This document shows positions 9,956 through 20,400 of a stretch of 64,000 nt of DNA, piece after piece; position 1 is the stretch's first letter, and every line of letters starts with the position of its first letter. Both the position numbers and the translations under genes were made by a program. The stretch is from positions 62,001 to 126,000 of the forward strand of contig CAZCNE010000001.1 of the NCBI GenBank assembly GCA_964500515.1. Reading direction: 5' to 3'. Origin of the DNA: Altimarinus sp964500515. GTDB taxonomy: Bacteria; Patescibacteriota; Gracilibacteria; BD1-5; UBA6164. Under the pieces are notes generated by a model. It searched no databases. It saw only the letters and a program-made list of their open reading frames with translations, and was not told the origin of the DNA.

Positions 9956-11224
9956 ATGATGAATATAAAAAAAGATTTTCCTATACTAAAAAATAATCCT
10001 TGAATTGTATATTTAGATTCAACAGCTTCTAGTCAGAAACCAGATTATGTAATTGATTGAATAAAAAATTATTTAGAAAATGATTACAGTAATATTCATA
10101 GATGAGCTTATAGTTTAGCAGAAAAATCTGAAGAATTATATGAAAAAAGTAAGAAAAAAATGGCGGAATTTTTGTGAGCAGAATCTTGGAGAGAAATTAT
10201 TTATACTGCAAATGCAAATTATGCTTTTAACTTAATTGCTTGAAGTTTGAAAAGATCAGGTTTTTTTAAAAAATGAGATAAAGTTTTGGTAAGTATTGTT
10301 GAGCATCATGCAAATATTGTTCCTTGGTTAATTTTGAAAGAAGAAATTTGAATAGAAATTGATTATATAAATATAAACAAAGATTATAGTTTAGATTTAG
10401 ATGATTTAAAAAATAAATTGGATAATAAAGTAAAAGTTGTTTCTTTGACTCAAGTTTCAAATGTTACATGACAAATTTTTGATTTAGAAGAGATTTGAAA
10501 GATAGTAAAGAAATGAAAAATTGACTGGCAAAAAGAAGAAAATTTTAAAAATTTTACTGCTCCTTTTTTTATAGTTGATGCTAGTCAAAGTTTTCCACAC
10601 TTTAAACTTGATGTAAAAAAATTAAATGCTGATTTTGTTGTTTTTACGGGACATAAATTTATGGCGGATTCTTGAATCTGATGATTTTATGGAAAAAAAG
10701 AAATTCTTGAGAAATTAAAACCTATTTTTTCTTGATGATGATCAATTGCTTGGGTTAAAAAATTTGAATATAAAGATAATAATTCTTTGCCAGAAAAATT
10801 TGAAACATGAACTCCAAATATGACTTGAGCTGTTTCTATTTTAAAAGCTTTGGAATATATAGAACAAATTTGATGATATGAAAAAGTAGAAAAAATAGAA
10901 AAAGATTTGCTAGAATATAGTATAAAAAAATGGAAAGATTTTAAGAAAAAAAATAGTATAAAAATATTTTGAAGTCTAGAATCAAAAAATAGAGTTTGAG
11001 TTTTTAGTTTTTCAGTTCCTTATATTCATAGTATTGATATAGCTGAAGAACTTGCTGAAAACAATATTTGCATAAGAGCTGGTCAACATTGTGCTGAACC
11101 ATTTTTAGAAAGTAATAATTGTAATCATACTTGTAGAATGAGTTTGTATATTTATAATGATAAAGATGATATAGATAAATTTTTTAAATATTTAGAAAAA
11201 GCTGTAAATAAATTATTACAATAA
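9956..11224 (+). CDS. sufS: Cysteine desulfurase SufS
   Basis: 422 aa, PLP-dependent class V fold. Motifs: YLDSTASSQKP, SNIHRGAYSLAEKSE, EHHANIVPW (ring-stacking His), VDASQSFPHF, the PLP-lysine motif FTGHKFMADSG near residue 234, FETGTPNM, and the active-site loop RAGQHCAEP with Cys near 379. It supplies sulfane sulfur from cysteine to the SufBCD scaffold. Two consecutive ATGs at 9956 and 9959 are possible starts. No sufE or sufU transfer partner is adjacent. Ends at a strong bidirectional terminator. Confidence 0.95.
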
Positions 11225-11255
11225 AAAAGATTTGAAATTTCTTCAAATCTTTTTT
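11223..11255. terminator. Bidirectional terminator between sufS and rplL
   Basis: AAAAAAGATTTGAA pairs perfectly with TTCAAATCTTTTTT around a 5-base loop; A and T runs on both sides serve both converging operons. Confidence 0.88.
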
Positions 11256-11271
11256 ATTTGCATATTATGAA

Positions 11272-11649
11272 TTATTTTAATTCTACTTCTGCTCATTGTT
11301 CAGTTAATTTTGCTTTCATTTCTTCAGCTTCTTCTTTTTTAACATCTTTTTTGATTTCTCATCCATTATCAGCTAAACCTTTAGCTTCAATTAATCAAAG
11401 TCCAGTAATTTCTCTTAAAACTTTAATTACAGCTATTTTATTTGCTCAAGTTGATTTAAGAATAACATCAAAACTTGATTTTTCTTCAGCTCAAGCATCA
11501 GCTCAAGCAACAGCTCAAGCTACAGCAACAGGAGCGGCAGTAACTCCAAATTCTTCTTCCATAGCTTTTACTAAATCATTTAGTTCAACTATAGTAAGAT
11601 CTTTAACCATATCCATAATTTTTTTAGAATTTCATGTTAATTCAGACAT
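11272..11649 (-). CDS. rplL: 50S ribosomal protein L7/L12
   Basis: 125 aa. N-terminal dimerisation helix with LTIVELNDLVKAMEEEFGV, an Ala/Gly hinge (AVAGAVAGADAGAEEK), and the C-terminal factor-binding domain with IAVIKVLREITGLGLIEAK and ends in AEVELK. Most hinge glycines are TGA. L7/L12 forms the stalk that recruits translational GTPases. It follows rplJ at 181 bases with a strong hairpin between. Confidence 0.97.
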
Positions 11650-11784
11650 ATATAAATAAATTAAAAAATAAAATTTAAAATTCAAAATTTTAGAATCTTA
11701 GAACTTTAGAATTTTAAAAATATAAACTAAAAATCTAAAGCCTAAAAACCTAATAATTCATTTTTCTAACTAATTAATAGCTAG

Positions 11785-11819
11785 TTCCCAAATATTTCAA
11801 AACTCTGAAATATTTGGAA
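11785..11819 (-). promoter_or_regulatory. Hairpin in the rplJ-rplL intergenic region
   Basis: TCCAAATATTTCA on the minus strand pairs with TGAAATATTTGGGA around a 6-base loop (12-bp core stem). There is no T run, so it is more likely an RNA-processing or stability element than a terminator. The remaining ~135 bases before rplL are AT-rich with near-repeated AATTTTAGAA units; nothing else seen. Confidence 0.5.
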
Positions 11820-11830
11820 TTAGGTATCAA

Positions 11831-12685
11831 TTATTCAGCTTTTTCTTCTTTAACTTCTTCGGTTTTTTCTTCAGTTTCTTCTTTTTTAGTTTCTTTATTT
11901 TCATCAGTTTTTTCCTCTACTTTTTTATCATCGTTTTTTGTTTCAGCTTTTTCTTCAGTCTTAGCTTCTTTTGCCTCTTCTTTCTTTTCTTCAACTTTTT
12001 CTTTTTCTACTTCTTTAACTTCTTCAATTTTAGTTTCTTTTTCAGGAGTTTCTTTTTTCTCTTCAGTTTCTTTCTTTTTAGTTTCTTTTACTTCTTCAAC
12101 TTTTTCCTCTTTTTTTTCTTCAGTTTCTTCTTTCTTTTCTTCTTTTTTAGGAGCAGGTTTTGATCACAAAGTTTCAATTCATTCATCATTTAATTTCTTG
12201 CTTGCTGCATCAAAAAATCTTGCAAGAGCTGAAATAGGAGATAACATACTTCATACAAGTCTTCATAATAATACATCTTTGCTTGGAATAGATGCTATAT
12301 TTGAAGTATCTTCTGCATTTTTAAGTTCTCATTCGATATATGATCAAGCCCAAACAACTTTTGGATCTTTTTTAAAAGATTTTATGAAATCGTTAACTTT
12401 TCCTAATCAAGCTATTGCATCATCATTTGAACACACAACAGCAATCTGACCATTTAACATAGAATCTTCAAGTTCTATATTGTAAACTTCTTTAAAAGCA
12501 ATTTTTATAAGAGTTTTTTTAGCTAATGTAAAGCTAGTATTTACTTCTCTTAAACTTTTTCTTAAATTTGTAATTTCATCTACTGTCAATCAGTTATTTG
12601 TAGTAAAAGAAACAGATTTAGCTTCTTTTATACTTTTTTTTAGATTTTCCAGTATATCAATTTTTTGACTTTTCGATACTGCCAT
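11831..12685 (-). CDS. rplJ: 50S ribosomal protein L10 with long Glu/Lys-rich tail
   Basis: 284 aa instead of the usual ~165-175. Residues 1-~175 are a normal L10: SKSQKIDILENLKKSI, FTLAKKTLIKIAF, GRLVGSMLSPISALARFFDAA. After PAPKKEEK about 100 residues are almost only E, K, T and V in irregular KEET/EEKK repeats. The body anchors the L12 stalk and autoregulates through the leader upstream. The serine/phenylalanine-rich frame on the opposite strand is just its shadow. The tail could be an unstructured extension of the stalk; its role is unknown. Confidence 0.93.
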
Positions 12686-12753
12686 AATAGTTAATTAATA
12701 ATTAATAGTTAATAATCAATAATTTAAATTATTAATTATTTTATTTTTTTAAA

Positions 12754-12785
12754 TAAAAAAATCTCTTTGTATAAAGACAAAGAGA
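12754..12785 (-). terminator. Attenuator hairpin before rplJ
   Basis: TCTCTTTGT pairs with ACAAAGAGA around a 6-base loop, followed on the minus strand by seven T. It lies between the L10 leader and rplJ, so it can switch transcription of rplJ-rplL. Confidence 0.8.
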
Positions 12786-12789
12786 ATTA

Positions 12790-12880
12790 AATTTATAAAA
12801 ATAATTTCACTTCATCTCGGCAGGTCTTACATATTGCCTACTGTCTACGACTAAGTAAAACAATTATATGTAAGATTTTT
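12790..12880 (-). promoter_or_regulatory. Ribosomal protein L10 leader (autoregulatory RNA)
   Basis: On the minus strand the RNA reads GTCGTAGACAGTAGG ... AGACCTGCCGAGAT, the conserved internal-loop sequences of the L10(L12)4-binding leader. A perfect 10-bp helix (12866-12875 with 12825-12834, TCTTACATAT) closes around GTAGACAGTAGG. It is followed by the attenuator at 12754-12785, so excess L10-L12 complex would bind and terminate its own operon. Known from Firmicutes and other bacteria; recognised by sequence. Confidence 0.85.
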
Positions 12881-12970
12881 TAAAAAGCAAATTTATTTTG
12901 ATAAAAAATTGAATTACATTGACTTTTTGTAAAAAACAATTAAATTATAATTTATTTTTAATTTTTATTC

Positions 12971-14824
12971 ATGTCTATAGAAAACGATTTTCCTTCAATA
13001 AAAACAAATACGATTGAATTGGAAACTTGACTTTATCCAAATTGAAAAGTTGAGGACTTTTGTAAAATAAGAATTCCTTGAGAAGAATTTGATGAAGATA
13101 AAGATTTTTTTAGTGAAGAAAATAAGAAAAAAGTATTTTGAGATAATTATAAAAGTGAAAATATAATAGAAACAAATATTGACTGAAAAAATAATAAAGT
13201 AAAAATACCTTCAATTATTATTTGATGAATGTGAACAAATGTGTCATCTGCAAGTTTGATTGAAGCAATGAATAAGCTTTGATTTGCTTGACATTTATCA
13301 TCTATTTGAATTTGACTTTATTATTTTTATGAAAAATATAGAGAATTATTTAGTGATAATTTTACTTGGAATAATGATTTAAATAATATTATAAACAATG
13401 AATTTGATTCTATATTTAAAGATGAATTATGATTAAGTGAAGAATTTATAAAAAAACATTTTTTTGAATGTGAAGAATTATGATTTGAAATAAATGAAGA
13501 TTGAAAAAAATTAAAAAACATAGGATTTAATTGAGAATTGTGAAAAGAAAAAATTATGAGAATGATGGATTTGATAGCTATTTATAAAAATATAAAAAAT
13601 TTAAAAAATGCTTGAAATACAGTTGGAATTAACTGTATGTATAAAACAAGTTCTTATATTGCTGCTTTGAAAATTTCAATAATTTCTTGAATTGACTATA
13701 TTACAACAGCGGCTTGAAATCCTGAAATAAATCCAAAGGAATTTCTAAAAGATTTTTTTAAAGATTTTACAAATTTATGAAAAGACTTTGATTTGCCTGC
13801 ATTTTGATTGCTTGTTTCTTCTTGAAATAAGAGAATTTTTAAGGACTTAGATTATGATTATTATATTTTTGAAGAATGAGAAAAAGCTTGATGACATATA
13901 ATAAGATTGGGAAATAAATATGATGAATTAGAAAAAATAAAACTATTATTTGAAAAATCTTGAAAAAAAATGCCTCCGGTTTATGCAGCATGATGAGTTT
14001 CTACAAATAAAGAGATAAAAGAAGCATTTGATGCTTGATTTAGTTGAGTTCAAATTTGAACTTTGTGAGCAGTTTCTAGTGAAGCTTGTGATTTTAATTG
14101 AAAAGAATTTAAAGAATCCCTTATTTGATGAAATCATTTATGAGAAAATACAGAAATTGATGAAAAGTTTTTTGAAGAAGTAAAAAAAGTAAAAAATGCT
14201 TTTGAAAAAATTGTTTTAGATTTTAATACTCAAATATTGCATATTTTAGAACTAAATAAAGAATCTCCAGAAATAAAAAAATTGAAAGATTATTTGTTTA
14301 AAATAATTTATAATGATTTTTTTGATGAAGAAATACAAAACTTTGAAGAATTACCAGAAATGGAAAAAGATTATTACAATAAAATAAAAGAATTTTTTTA
14401 TACAAAATATGATTGAAATATTCAAGAAATAACAAAAATGTTTAGAAACTTATGAAATTCAAAAAAATTTTTGAAAGAATTTGATAAATTTGTTGAAGAA
14501 AATGATAAATTACCAACACATTTGGTTTTTGATAGTAGCGTATGATTTCCTTGAAGAACAAAAATTGTACATAAACTTTATGAAGTTATTGCCTGAAAGA
14601 TTAAATCAAACTGATGTGTTAATTGTTTAACTGATTGTATTCTTGCTTGAAGATGAAATATACGAGAAAGTAGATGATCAACATTTTGTATATCTGATCG
14701 GCTAAATTATCTAAATAAAGAAAAACATTTATCATTTTCGTGAAAAAGTACAGTTCCTTATAATGAAATCAGACCAATTAAAGATATAATGGCTTATTTA
14801 ATGTGAACTTATATAGAAAGATAA
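12971..14824 (+). CDS. Nitronate monooxygenase-like (NPD family) flavoprotein, long form
   Basis: 617 aa. TIM-barrel NPD family: IPSIIIGGMGTNVSSASL near residue 78 (FMN-phosphate loop), ITTAAGNPEINP, PPVYAAGGVSTNKEI and FSGVQIGT (phosphate-binding glycines, mostly TGA). The C-terminal part has SSVGFPGRT and a Cys cluster CVNCLTDC...FCI, as in a longer NPD subfamily; this may bind a metal. Two inserts (about residues 110-200 and 380-500) are helical and charged. Substrate unknown; family members oxidise nitronates or reduce enoyl-ACP. No fatty-acid genes adjoin. Confidence 0.75.
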
Positions 14825-14966
14825 CTTTTTTAAATTATTAATTGAAATATATTAAGCATATAAACTAAAACATTTTTTTAATAAAATTAAAATGATAATA
14901 AAAAAATATAATTGAAAAATCACTCAATTTATGTAAAATTAAATTGTTTAATTATAATAAATAAAA

Positions 14967-16646
14967 ATGTCAATTATTGATGAATTGGAAAATGCCATTG
15001 ATATAATTGATTTAGTATGAAAATATGCTAAATTAAAAAAAGCTTGAGCAAATTACAAATCTCTTTGTCCTTTTCCATGACACAATGAAAAAACTCCTTC
15101 TTTTGTTGTTAGTCCAAGTAAACAAATTGCTTATTGTTTTTGATGTCACAAATGATGATGAGCAATTAAATTTATTATGGATATAGAAAATTGTGAATTT
15201 AAAGATGCGGTTGAAATTCTTTGAAATTTAACTTGAATAAAAGTAAATTCTTTTCAAAACAAAAGTGAAACAGAAATAAAAGCAGAAAAAAGTCTCTACA
15301 GTCTTTATAAATTAGTAAATTCTTATTATAAAACTAGACTTGATAAATATCTGAATATAAAAAAGTATTTTTTTGATAGATGATTAAATGCTGAAAGTTT
15401 GGATATTTTTTCTTTGTGATATAGTGATGATTGAATTAGTTTGTATAATTTTTTAAAAGATAGATGATTTGATGATTCTATCATAAAAGAATCAAATATT
15501 TTCCTTGATTTAGCAAGAAGAAAAGATAAATTTATCTGAAGAATTATTTTTCCTATAAAAAATCATAGATGAGATGTTGTAGCTTTTGCTTGAAGAATTC
15601 TTGATAAATGAGAACCAAAATATATAAATTCTTCAGTTTCAAAAATATATGATAAATCAAATATTTTGTATGGATTTCATGAAGCTAGAAATGAAATTAC
15701 AAAAAAAGATTTTGTTATAATCACAGAATGATATATGGATACTATAAGTCTTCATCAATACGGTTTTAAAAATACTCTTGCAGTTTCTTGAACAGCTTTA
15801 ACTGAAAAACATTTAAAATTATTAAAAAGATTAACTCGTAAAATCTATCTTTGTTTTGATTGAGACAAAGCATGACAGCAAGCTACAAAACTTGCTTTGG
15901 AACTTCTGAAAAATAAATGATTTGAAGTAAAAATTATAATTTTGCCTTGATGAAAAGATCCAGATGACTTGCTGAAATCTGGGGAAGATTTTCAAAATTT
16001 TATAGAAACGGCAGTTTCTCCTGTTGTTTATTATCTTAAAAATAGTGATATAAATTTAAAAAGTATAGATGATAAAAAAAATAGTTTAAAAGAAATTCTT
16101 GAAATTCTCAAAACTTATACTGACAATATAGAAAAAGATTTTTATATAAAAGAAATTTCCAAAATTTTGGATATTCCAACAAATTTGATTTATGAAGAAT
16201 TAAATAAAATTCCAAATAAAAGGGAGGAAAAACAAGAAGAAGAAGAAAATATTTTTAATATAACAAGTGAAGACTATGCTATAGCTTATATTTTGATTGA
16301 TGAAACTTTTAGAGAATATTTTATGGAAAATTTAGCTTTCAAGGATTATTTATGATCAAATCTTAAAAGTGCATTGGAAGATAAAGATTTTTTGAAAAAA
16401 CTTAGTTTAGAAAAAAAAGAGTTTTATAGATGACTTTCTTTGGAGCAAGAAGAAAAAGATTCAACTATGAATATAGAAAAAATTAAACTTGATATTAAAA
16501 AACTTTGTAAAAAAATAGATTTAGATATATATAAAACTAAATTAAAAGAGTTAAAAGAAGAAATGTTGAAGGATAAAAATAATAAAAATTTAGAAATAGA
16601 ATATATTAAATTAGTAGGAAAAGCTAAAAAATTGGGAATTAATTAA
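14967..16646 (+). CDS. dnaG: DNA primase
   Basis: 559 aa. N-terminal zinc-binding domain CPFPGHNEKTPSF ... CFGCHKGG (residues ~36-62), RNA-polymerase core with FIGRIIFPIKNHRGDVVAFAGR, Toprim motif EGYMD near 254 and CFDGDKAGQQA, then PGGKDPDDLLK. The C-terminal helicase-binding part (~450-559) is divergent. Makes RNA primers at the fork. Gene order dnaG-nrdR; no rpoD follows. Confidence 0.97.
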
Positions 16647-16706
16647 TTTGATTAATTTAGTTAATTTGATATAAATAAAATATAACTATTTACTAATTTC
16701 TAAATT

Positions 16707-17156
16707 ATGCATTGTCCAAAATGTAAAAATGAAAGCACAAGAGTTTCTGATTCTAGACTTGCTGAAAATGGAAAACTTGTAAAAAGAAAAAGAGAATGTG
16801 AAAATTGTTTTCACAAGTTTACAACTTTTGAAAGAATAGAATTTCCTAAGTTTTTTGTTCTTAAAAATAATGGTAAAAAAGAACTTTATAATAGAGATAA
16901 ATTAGAAGATTCTATAATAAAAGCTTGCAATAAAAGATTTATAGATTTGGATAGAATAGAACAAATGATAATTGATTTAGAAAATTCTTGGGCTTCAAAT
17001 AAAAAAGCAATTTCAAGTAAAAGAATCTGAAAAGATATACTTGATGAATTGAAAAAATTAGATGAAGTAGCATATATAAGGTACGCTTCAGTTTATCATA
17101 ATTTTATGAATAAGGATGATTTTTTAAATTTTATAAATCCATCAAAAGAATCTTAA
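16707..17156 (+). CDS. nrdR: Transcriptional regulator NrdR
   Basis: 149 aa. N-terminal zinc ribbon MHCPKCKNESTRVSDSR ... CENCFHKFTTFER with four cysteines, then the ATP-cone with FPKFFVLKNNGKKELYNRDKL and ending in IRYASVYHNF. NrdR senses ATP/dATP and represses ribonucleotide reductase genes. Two NrdR boxes lie 0.75 kb downstream, before nrdD, so the regulon is local. Confidence 0.97.
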
Positions 17157-17179
17157 AAAATTTAAAAGTAAAATTTTTT

Positions 17180-17725
17180 ATGTTTATACCAAAGAAAATA
17201 TCTGAATCATTAGTTGCTGCAAACCCTTATTTAAAAGTTATGAATAAAAAATTCGTTGACAAAGAAGGAAGGGAAAGTAATTTTTTGATAACATCTCACA
17301 ACAAGAAAAAATCTATCTGAACTTTTATTATGCCAATAACAGAAGATGATAAGATTATATATTTAAAAGAGTACCGATATGGACCAGAAAAAATTGTAAT
17401 TAATTTTCCAGTATGAATGCTTGATGATGGATTGTCTGAACTTGATAATTGTAAAAAAGAACTTAGAGAAGAAACAGGATATGAAAGTCAAGATATTGTA
17501 TTTTTATGAGAAAGTATAGTAGAAAATTATTTTGAATGATCAGTAAAATATTATATTGCAAAGTGATGTAAAAAAACTTCTAATCCAAAATATGATTTTT
17601 CTGAAAAAATCGAAGTGTATTCTTGCTCTCCAGAAGAATTTGAGAAAATGATTTTAAATTGAGAAATACTATCAAGTAAAACTTGTTATTGTTTCTTTTT
17701 AGCAAAAAGTATGTGATTTCTTTAA
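17180..17725 (+). CDS. Nudix hydrolase, ADP-ribose pyrophosphatase-like
   Basis: 181 aa. Central Nudix helix region VGMLDDGLSELDN followed by CKKELREETGY: the REUXEEXGU half is kept with Lys for Arg, while the upstream Glu of the full box reads Leu, so the box is slightly degenerate. Preceding IMPITEDDKIIYLKEYRYG is typical of NudF-like enzymes. Substrate not determined. It sits between nrdR and nrdD, 24 bases after nrdR. Confidence 0.75.
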
Positions 17726-17876
17726 TTTTTTGAAATTTAAATTGTATAAAAATCTAGTACAATAAAAAAATATTTTAGCTTAAAATAAAGATAAATTAAG
17801 TATAAATATATTTCCCATAAATAATAAAAAATAAAGTCAAGTTGAAATATTTAAATACTTTTGATTTTATTAAATA

Positions 17877-17888
17877 ACTATATATAGT
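17877..17888. promoter_or_regulatory. NrdR box 1
   Basis: ACTATATATAGT, matching the core of the published NrdR box (acaCwAtATaTwGtgt). It is 32 bp upstream of box 2, i.e. three helical turns, the usual tandem arrangement. Confidence 0.82.
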
Positions 17889-17908
17889 GAATTTATATAA
17901 AATATTTT

Positions 17909-17920
17909 ACTACATATAGT
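17909..17920. promoter_or_regulatory. NrdR box 2
   Basis: ACTACATATAGT, one change from box 1; it ends 8 bases before the nrdD ATG, so NrdR bound here would block transcription of nrdD and nrdG. Confidence 0.8.
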
Positions 17921-17928
17921 TATTTTTT

Positions 17929-20136
17929 ATGAAATTTTATAAGGTTAAAAAAAGAAATTGAAGTTTTGTCAGTTTTGATGAAACTAAAATTAGTGATGCT
18001 ATAAAAAAAGCTATTGAAGCTGTGGAATGAGAAGATTTTTCTGAAGTTAATAAATTAACAAAAAAAGTATTGAAATTATTACACGAAAAAGTTGGTGAAA
18101 ATATACCGAATGTTGAGCAAATTCAAGATTGTGTGGAAGAAGTTTTGATTAAATCAGGTCATGATAAAGTAGCTAAAGCCTATATTCTTTACCGCCAAAA
18201 AAGGTATGAATCAAGAACTAGTGAATCAGTTGTAGTTGATGTATGAAATACAATGGATGAATATTTACATAGATCTGATTGGAGAGTAAATGCTAATGCA
18301 AATTCAGGATATAGTTTATGAGGTTTGATTTTAAATGTTTCTTGAAAAGTTACAGCAAATTATTGGCTTAGTTACGTTTATCCAAATGAAATTTGAGATC
18401 TTCATAGAAACTGAGATTATCACATACATGATTTAGATATGTTTTCTTGATATTGTGCTTGATGGAGCTTAAGACAATTACTTGAAGAATGATTTAATTG
18501 ACTTCCAAATAGATTAGAGTCTTCTCCTCCAAAAAACCTGCAAGCTGTTGTAAATCAGATGATTAATTTTTTATGAACTTTACAAAATGAATGGGCTTGA
18601 GCTCAGGCATTTTCAAGTTTTGATACATATTTAGCTCCATATATTCATAAATATAAAGAGTGAGTAAAACAAGAATTAAAAAAGATTGATGCAAAATTTA
18701 AAGATAAAAAAGAAGAAGAAAAATTTATTTATGACAAAACATATAAATATGTAGTTCAACAAATGCAAAATTTTGTATTTGGATTAAATGTTCCATCAAG
18801 ATGGGGAACTCAAACTCCATTTACAAATATAACTTTGGATCTTGTTTGTCCAGAAGATTTAAAAGATAAAGCATTGTTTTTATGAGGAATTGAAGCTTGA
18901 TATTATAAAAAGAAATATTGAGAATTACAAGAAGAAATGGATTTATTAAATAAAGCACTTTTGGATGTGTATATAACTTGAGATGCTAAATGAAATGTTT
19001 TTACTTTTCCTATTCCTACTTACAATATTACAGAAGACTTTAATCGGAATGCGCCAATTGTTAATGAAATTTTTGAAATGACAGCAAAATACGGACTTCC
19101 ATATTTTCAAAATTTTGTTTGAAGTCAATTTAAAAAAATAAAAGATAAAGATTGAAAAATAAAAAAAGTAAGAAATGAAGAAGCATATACTCCATGAGCT
19201 GTTAGAAGTATGTGTTGTAGATTACAACTTGATTTAACAGAGCTTTTAAAGAGATGAAATTGACTTTTTGGTTCAGCTGAAATGACTGGAAGTATTTGAG
19301 TTGTAACTCTTAATTTAGCAAGAATTTGATATAATTTTAAAGGAGATAAAGAATGATTTCAAAAAAGATTACTTTATCTTATGAATCAAGCTAGAACTTC
19401 TTTAGAATTAAAAAGAAAAGAATTGAAAAAATGGTTAGAAAGATGACTTTTTCCTTATACAAAAAGATATCTTAGAAGTTTTAGAAATCATTTTTCTACA
19501 ATTTGAATTAATGGTATGAATGAAGCTATTTTAAATTTTACTAACTGAAAAGAAGACATTTCTACAAAGGCTTGAAAAGAATTTGCTATAGAAATGATGG
19601 ATTTTATGAGAGAAAAACTTAAAGAATATCAAGAAGAAACATGAAATCTTTATAATTTAGAGGCAACTCCAGCAGAATGAACAACTTATAGATTTGCTAG
19701 AGAAGATAGAAAACAAATTCCTGATATAATTCAAGCTTGAACAGATGAAGCTCCTTATTATACAAATTCGACACAACTTCCAGTATGATTTACAGATGAT
19801 GCTTTTGAAGCCCTTGATTATCAAGAAGATTTGCAATGTAAATACACAGGTTGAACAGTTTTACATTTGTATCTTTGAGAAAAAGTTACTGATTGAGAAG
19901 CTTGCAAAAAGCTTGTAAAAAAAGTTATAGAAAATTATAGATTACCATATATTACAATAACACCAACTTTCTCAATTTGTCCTAAACATGGTTATATATC
20001 TTGAGAACATGATTATTGTCCAATTTGTGATGAGGAAATTTGATATACTTGAGAAAAAAATGATATAGAAACAAGAAAAAAATATACTGCAAAAAATCCC
20101 AAAAAATGAAAGACTAGAGAACATATTTTAAATTAA
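17929..20136 (+). CDS. nrdD: Anaerobic (class III) ribonucleotide reductase, catalytic barrel without glycyl-radical domain
   Basis: 735 aa. N-terminal ATP-cone (KKRNGSFVSFDETKI, residues 1-~95), then the 10-stranded barrel with GDYHIHDLDMFSGYCAGW, NVPSRWGTQTPFTNIT, RSMCCRLQLDL (active-site Cys, ~430) and FSTIGINGMNEA. The C-terminal zinc site has CPKHGY and CPICDEE (~684-702). A normal NrdD continues into a glycyl-radical motif; here the protein stops at TAA 33 residues after the zinc site with no such motif. That motif is on the next gene. Controlled by the two NrdR boxes just upstream. Confidence 0.95.
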
Positions 20137-20202
20137 GTTTTTAAATATAGATCTAAAAAATCTATAATTAATATTATTTTTATTTTTTAATTATTTTAAA
20201 TT

Positions 20203-20400
20203 ATGGCAACTATGACAGAAGTAAAAACTCCTTTACAAAGAACTAAATGTGAAATTTATACTAGAGTTATGTGATATTATAGACCTGTTACTAATTTTAA
20301 TATTGGTAAAAAATCAGAATTTTATTCAAGAACTTATTTCAATGAAGATAAATCATTGAATTCTAGATTTATAAATTGTTATAGTTGAGGACAATGCTAA
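20203..20400 (+). CDS. Stand-alone glycyl-radical domain of class III ribonucleotide reductase
   Basis: 65 aa. Contains TKCEIYTRVMGYYRPVTNFN followed by GKKSEFYSRTYF, which matches the very C-terminal glycyl-radical segment of NrdD (RVxGYxRPVxxxNxGKxxEFxxR). The radical glycine of RVMGY is encoded by TGA (20272-20274). It has its own ATG 66 bases after the nrdD stop and overlaps nrdG by 7 bases, so it is a separate translated gene, not a single-base frameshift. It must associate with the barrel protein to complete the enzyme and is the substrate of NrdG. Confidence 0.88.

Noticed and set aside
11814..12449. 211-codon Ser/Phe-rich plus-strand frame
   Set aside because: It is the antisense of the Glu/Lys tail of L10 (GAA/AAG become TTC/CTT); L10 on the minus strand is clearly real.
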